64,000 bases of DNA from Cyclobacteriaceae bacterium (GTDB taxonomy: Bacteria; Bacteroidota; Bacteroidia; Cytophagales; Cyclobacteriaceae). Positions 61,963 through 64,000 of the stretch are shown one piece after another. The stretch covers positions 124,001-188,000 of the forward strand of contig JAEUTZ010000021.1 in assembly GCA_016787725.1 (NCBI GenBank). The letters are read 5' to 3'. Position 1 is the stretch's first letter. Every line of letters begins with the position of its first letter. The notes beneath the pieces were generated by a model that was not told where the DNA came from, searched no databases, and saw only the letters and a program-made list of their open reading frames with translations. The position numbers were made by a program, and so were the translations under genes.

Positions 61963-63045
<1,083 letters not shown>

Positions 63046-63056
63046 TTAAGGGTGCT

Positions 63057-63527
63057 ATGAAAAATATCTTACTCCTTGCTATCTCATGCGCTGCGATTCT
63101 TTCATCGTGCACGCAACAGAAAGGCATTAATGACCAATCGACAGCGAATGGTGTTTTTCTGAGAGGAACAAAAATCACCAACGACAACTTCAAAGGCACA
63201 GCCTATTTGAAAATGCTGATGGATGCGGATAGTCTAAACCCTACTACAGTGGGCCATGTAACATTCGAGCCTAGTGCAAGAACGAAGTGGCATGTACATC
63301 CCGGAGGGCAAATACTTTTGGTAATGGATGGAGTTGGCTATTACCAGGAGAAAGGACAAACAAAAAAAATTCTGCGCAAAGGCGATGTTATAAAGTGCCC
63401 TGCCAATGTTCCTCATTGGCATGGCGCCAGTGCCGACAGCAGCTTCGTGCAGATAGCAATCACCAATCGTCATTTGGGCGAGACCCTTTGGCTGCAGGAA
63501 GTGACCGATGAAGAATATAAAAATTAA
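63057..63527 (+). CDS. Cupin-domain lipoprotein
   Basis: The 156-residue protein has a leader with the lipobox LSSC (ILLLAISCAAILSSCTQQ). The cupin motifs are visible: GHVTFEPSARTKWHVHPGGQILLVMDGVGYYQEKG (motif 1, with H-x-H) and GDVIKCPANVPHWHGASADSSFVQIAI (motif 2). The three His residues suit metal binding. Members of this group include enzymes acting on gamma-carboxymuconolactone-like compounds, but the substrate is not evident. It follows the aldo/keto reductase by 11 bp. Confidence 0.9.
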   Translation: MKNILLLAISCAAILSSCTQQKGINDQSTANGVFLRGTKITNDNFKGTAYLKMLMDADSLNPTTVGHVTFEPSARTKWHVHPGGQILLVMDGVGYYQEKGQTKKILRKGDVIKCPANVPHWHGASADSSFVQIAITNRHLGETLWLQEVTDEEYKN

Positions 63528-63548
63528 ACAACAAACTGTATAAACGCT

Positions 63549-64000
63549 ATGAAACAATCAATGCTTGGATTCTGCTTGCTGGTGATGACAGTCGTTTCAT
63601 CCAACGCCCAAACTTCAACCAAATCCCTCAGTAAAGAAGAACAGGAAGTTGTCAATCTGTCGAAAGACAAGTGGCAATGGATGGCCGACAAGGATGTGGA
63701 TAAACTTGCGGTGCTCTTTCACGACCAATCAAAGTTTGTACACATGAGCGGCACCTGGAGAAGAGATGAAGAACTCGAAATTATTAAGACCGGAAGCATC
63801 TGGTATAAAAAAGCCACTGTGCATGACACAGCAATGGAACTAATTGGAAAAACGGCTGTTGTCTGGAATCGGATTACGCTTGAGTCTGAAGTAAGAGGGA
63901 ATGATGCCAAAGTTGAATTTACAGTTACGGAAGTTTACCAGAAAGACGGTAAGACCTGGAAAATGTTAGCGCTTACATTTAGCAGTGTTCGCGACACACA
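63549..64000 (+). CDS. Secreted NTF2-like (DUF4440/SnoaL type) protein, runs off right edge
   Basis: From ATG 63549 the frame stays open for 150 codons to the window edge. A signal peptide (MLGFCLLVMTVVSSNAQ) precedes an NTF2-like cone fold: LSKDKWQWMADKDVDKLAVLFHDQSKFVHMSGTWRRDEELEIIKTG and KVEFTVTEVYQKDGKTWKMLALTFSSV. DUF4440 domains end at about this length, so only a few residues are missing. It is the third gene of the aldo/keto reductase operon, 21 bp after the cupin gene. Confidence 0.85.
   Translation, partial: MKQSMLGFCLLVMTVVSSNAQTSTKSLSKEEQEVVNLSKDKWQWMADKDVDKLAVLFHDQSKFVHMSGTWRRDEELEIIKTGSIWYKKATVHDTAMELIGKTAVVWNRITLESEVRGNDAKVEFTVTEVYQKDGKTWKMLALTFSSVRDT

Overview
The window is chromosomal DNA from a member of the Bacteroidota, most likely a Cytophagales-type organism. 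The signs are promoters of the TTG / TAnnTTTG (-33/-7) type, type IX secretion genes (porT beside the menaquinone methyltransferase, two PorE-like OmpA proteins), Bacteroidota-restricted families (DUF4252, DUF5606, DUF3667, head-GIN) and almost no Shine-Dalgarno sites. Most of it is compact housekeeping sequence. The accessory signals lie mainly between about 47.1 and 56.3 kb.

Layout. 1-1.6 kb: the N-terminal part of a large secreted repeat protein on the minus strand. 1.7-8.9 kb: alpha/beta hydrolase, orphan LolD/MacB-type ATPase, PduO-type cobalamin adenosyltransferase, branched-chain aminotransferase, a lipoprotein, prfB with its programmed +1 frameshift, an MFS transporter and a YhhN protein. 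8.9-13.2 kb (minus): head-GIN protein, DEDD exonuclease, NhaC antiporter, saccharopine-dehydrogenase-like enzyme. 13.2-16.1 kb: hot-dog protein, FemAB-like acyltransferase, GT2 and a 3'-truncated DUF3667 gene. 16-23 kb: rsgA, waaA, crotonase, LMW phosphatase, aspartokinase, fructose bisphosphatase, DUF5606, engB. 23-33 kb: PorE-like protein, menG-porT, SDR, redoxin, Sfp-type transferase, WD40 protein, DivIVA-folB, A-type Fe-S protein, dtd. 33-47 kb: pentameric ligand-gated channel homologue, S9 peptidase, second PorE-like protein, ECF sigma factor with putative anti-sigma and three DUF4252 proteins, an ABC exporter pair, SemiSWEET, CDF-like transporter, Hsp20.

47-56 kb holds the least ordinary material. 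A 65-bp array of overlapping CGTTTATAAACG palindromes lies between a zinc-ribbon gene and a short tail-less ssb. A tRNA-Arg(CCG) has a small GIY-YIG nuclease cassette at its 3' end: the last 28 bases of the tRNA plus 5 flanking bases reappear downstream of the nuclease gene, next to what looks like the original tRNA terminator, and the second copy is split by a 27-bp in-frame palindrome. A TonB receptor preceded by two Fur-like boxes follows, then an AT-rich stretch with a decayed membrane-protein gene and two convergent TlpA-type thioredoxins.

56-64 kb: beta-lactamase-fold serine hydrolase with a membrane tail, two coupled CxxCH haem proteins, a small HTH regulator, an outer-membrane protein, and an AraC regulator divergent from an aldo/keto reductase-cupin-NTF2-like operon that runs off the right edge.

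The best candidate for an undescribed system is the tRNA-Arg/GIY-YIG cassette. All function calls rest on motif recognition; no database search was possible.
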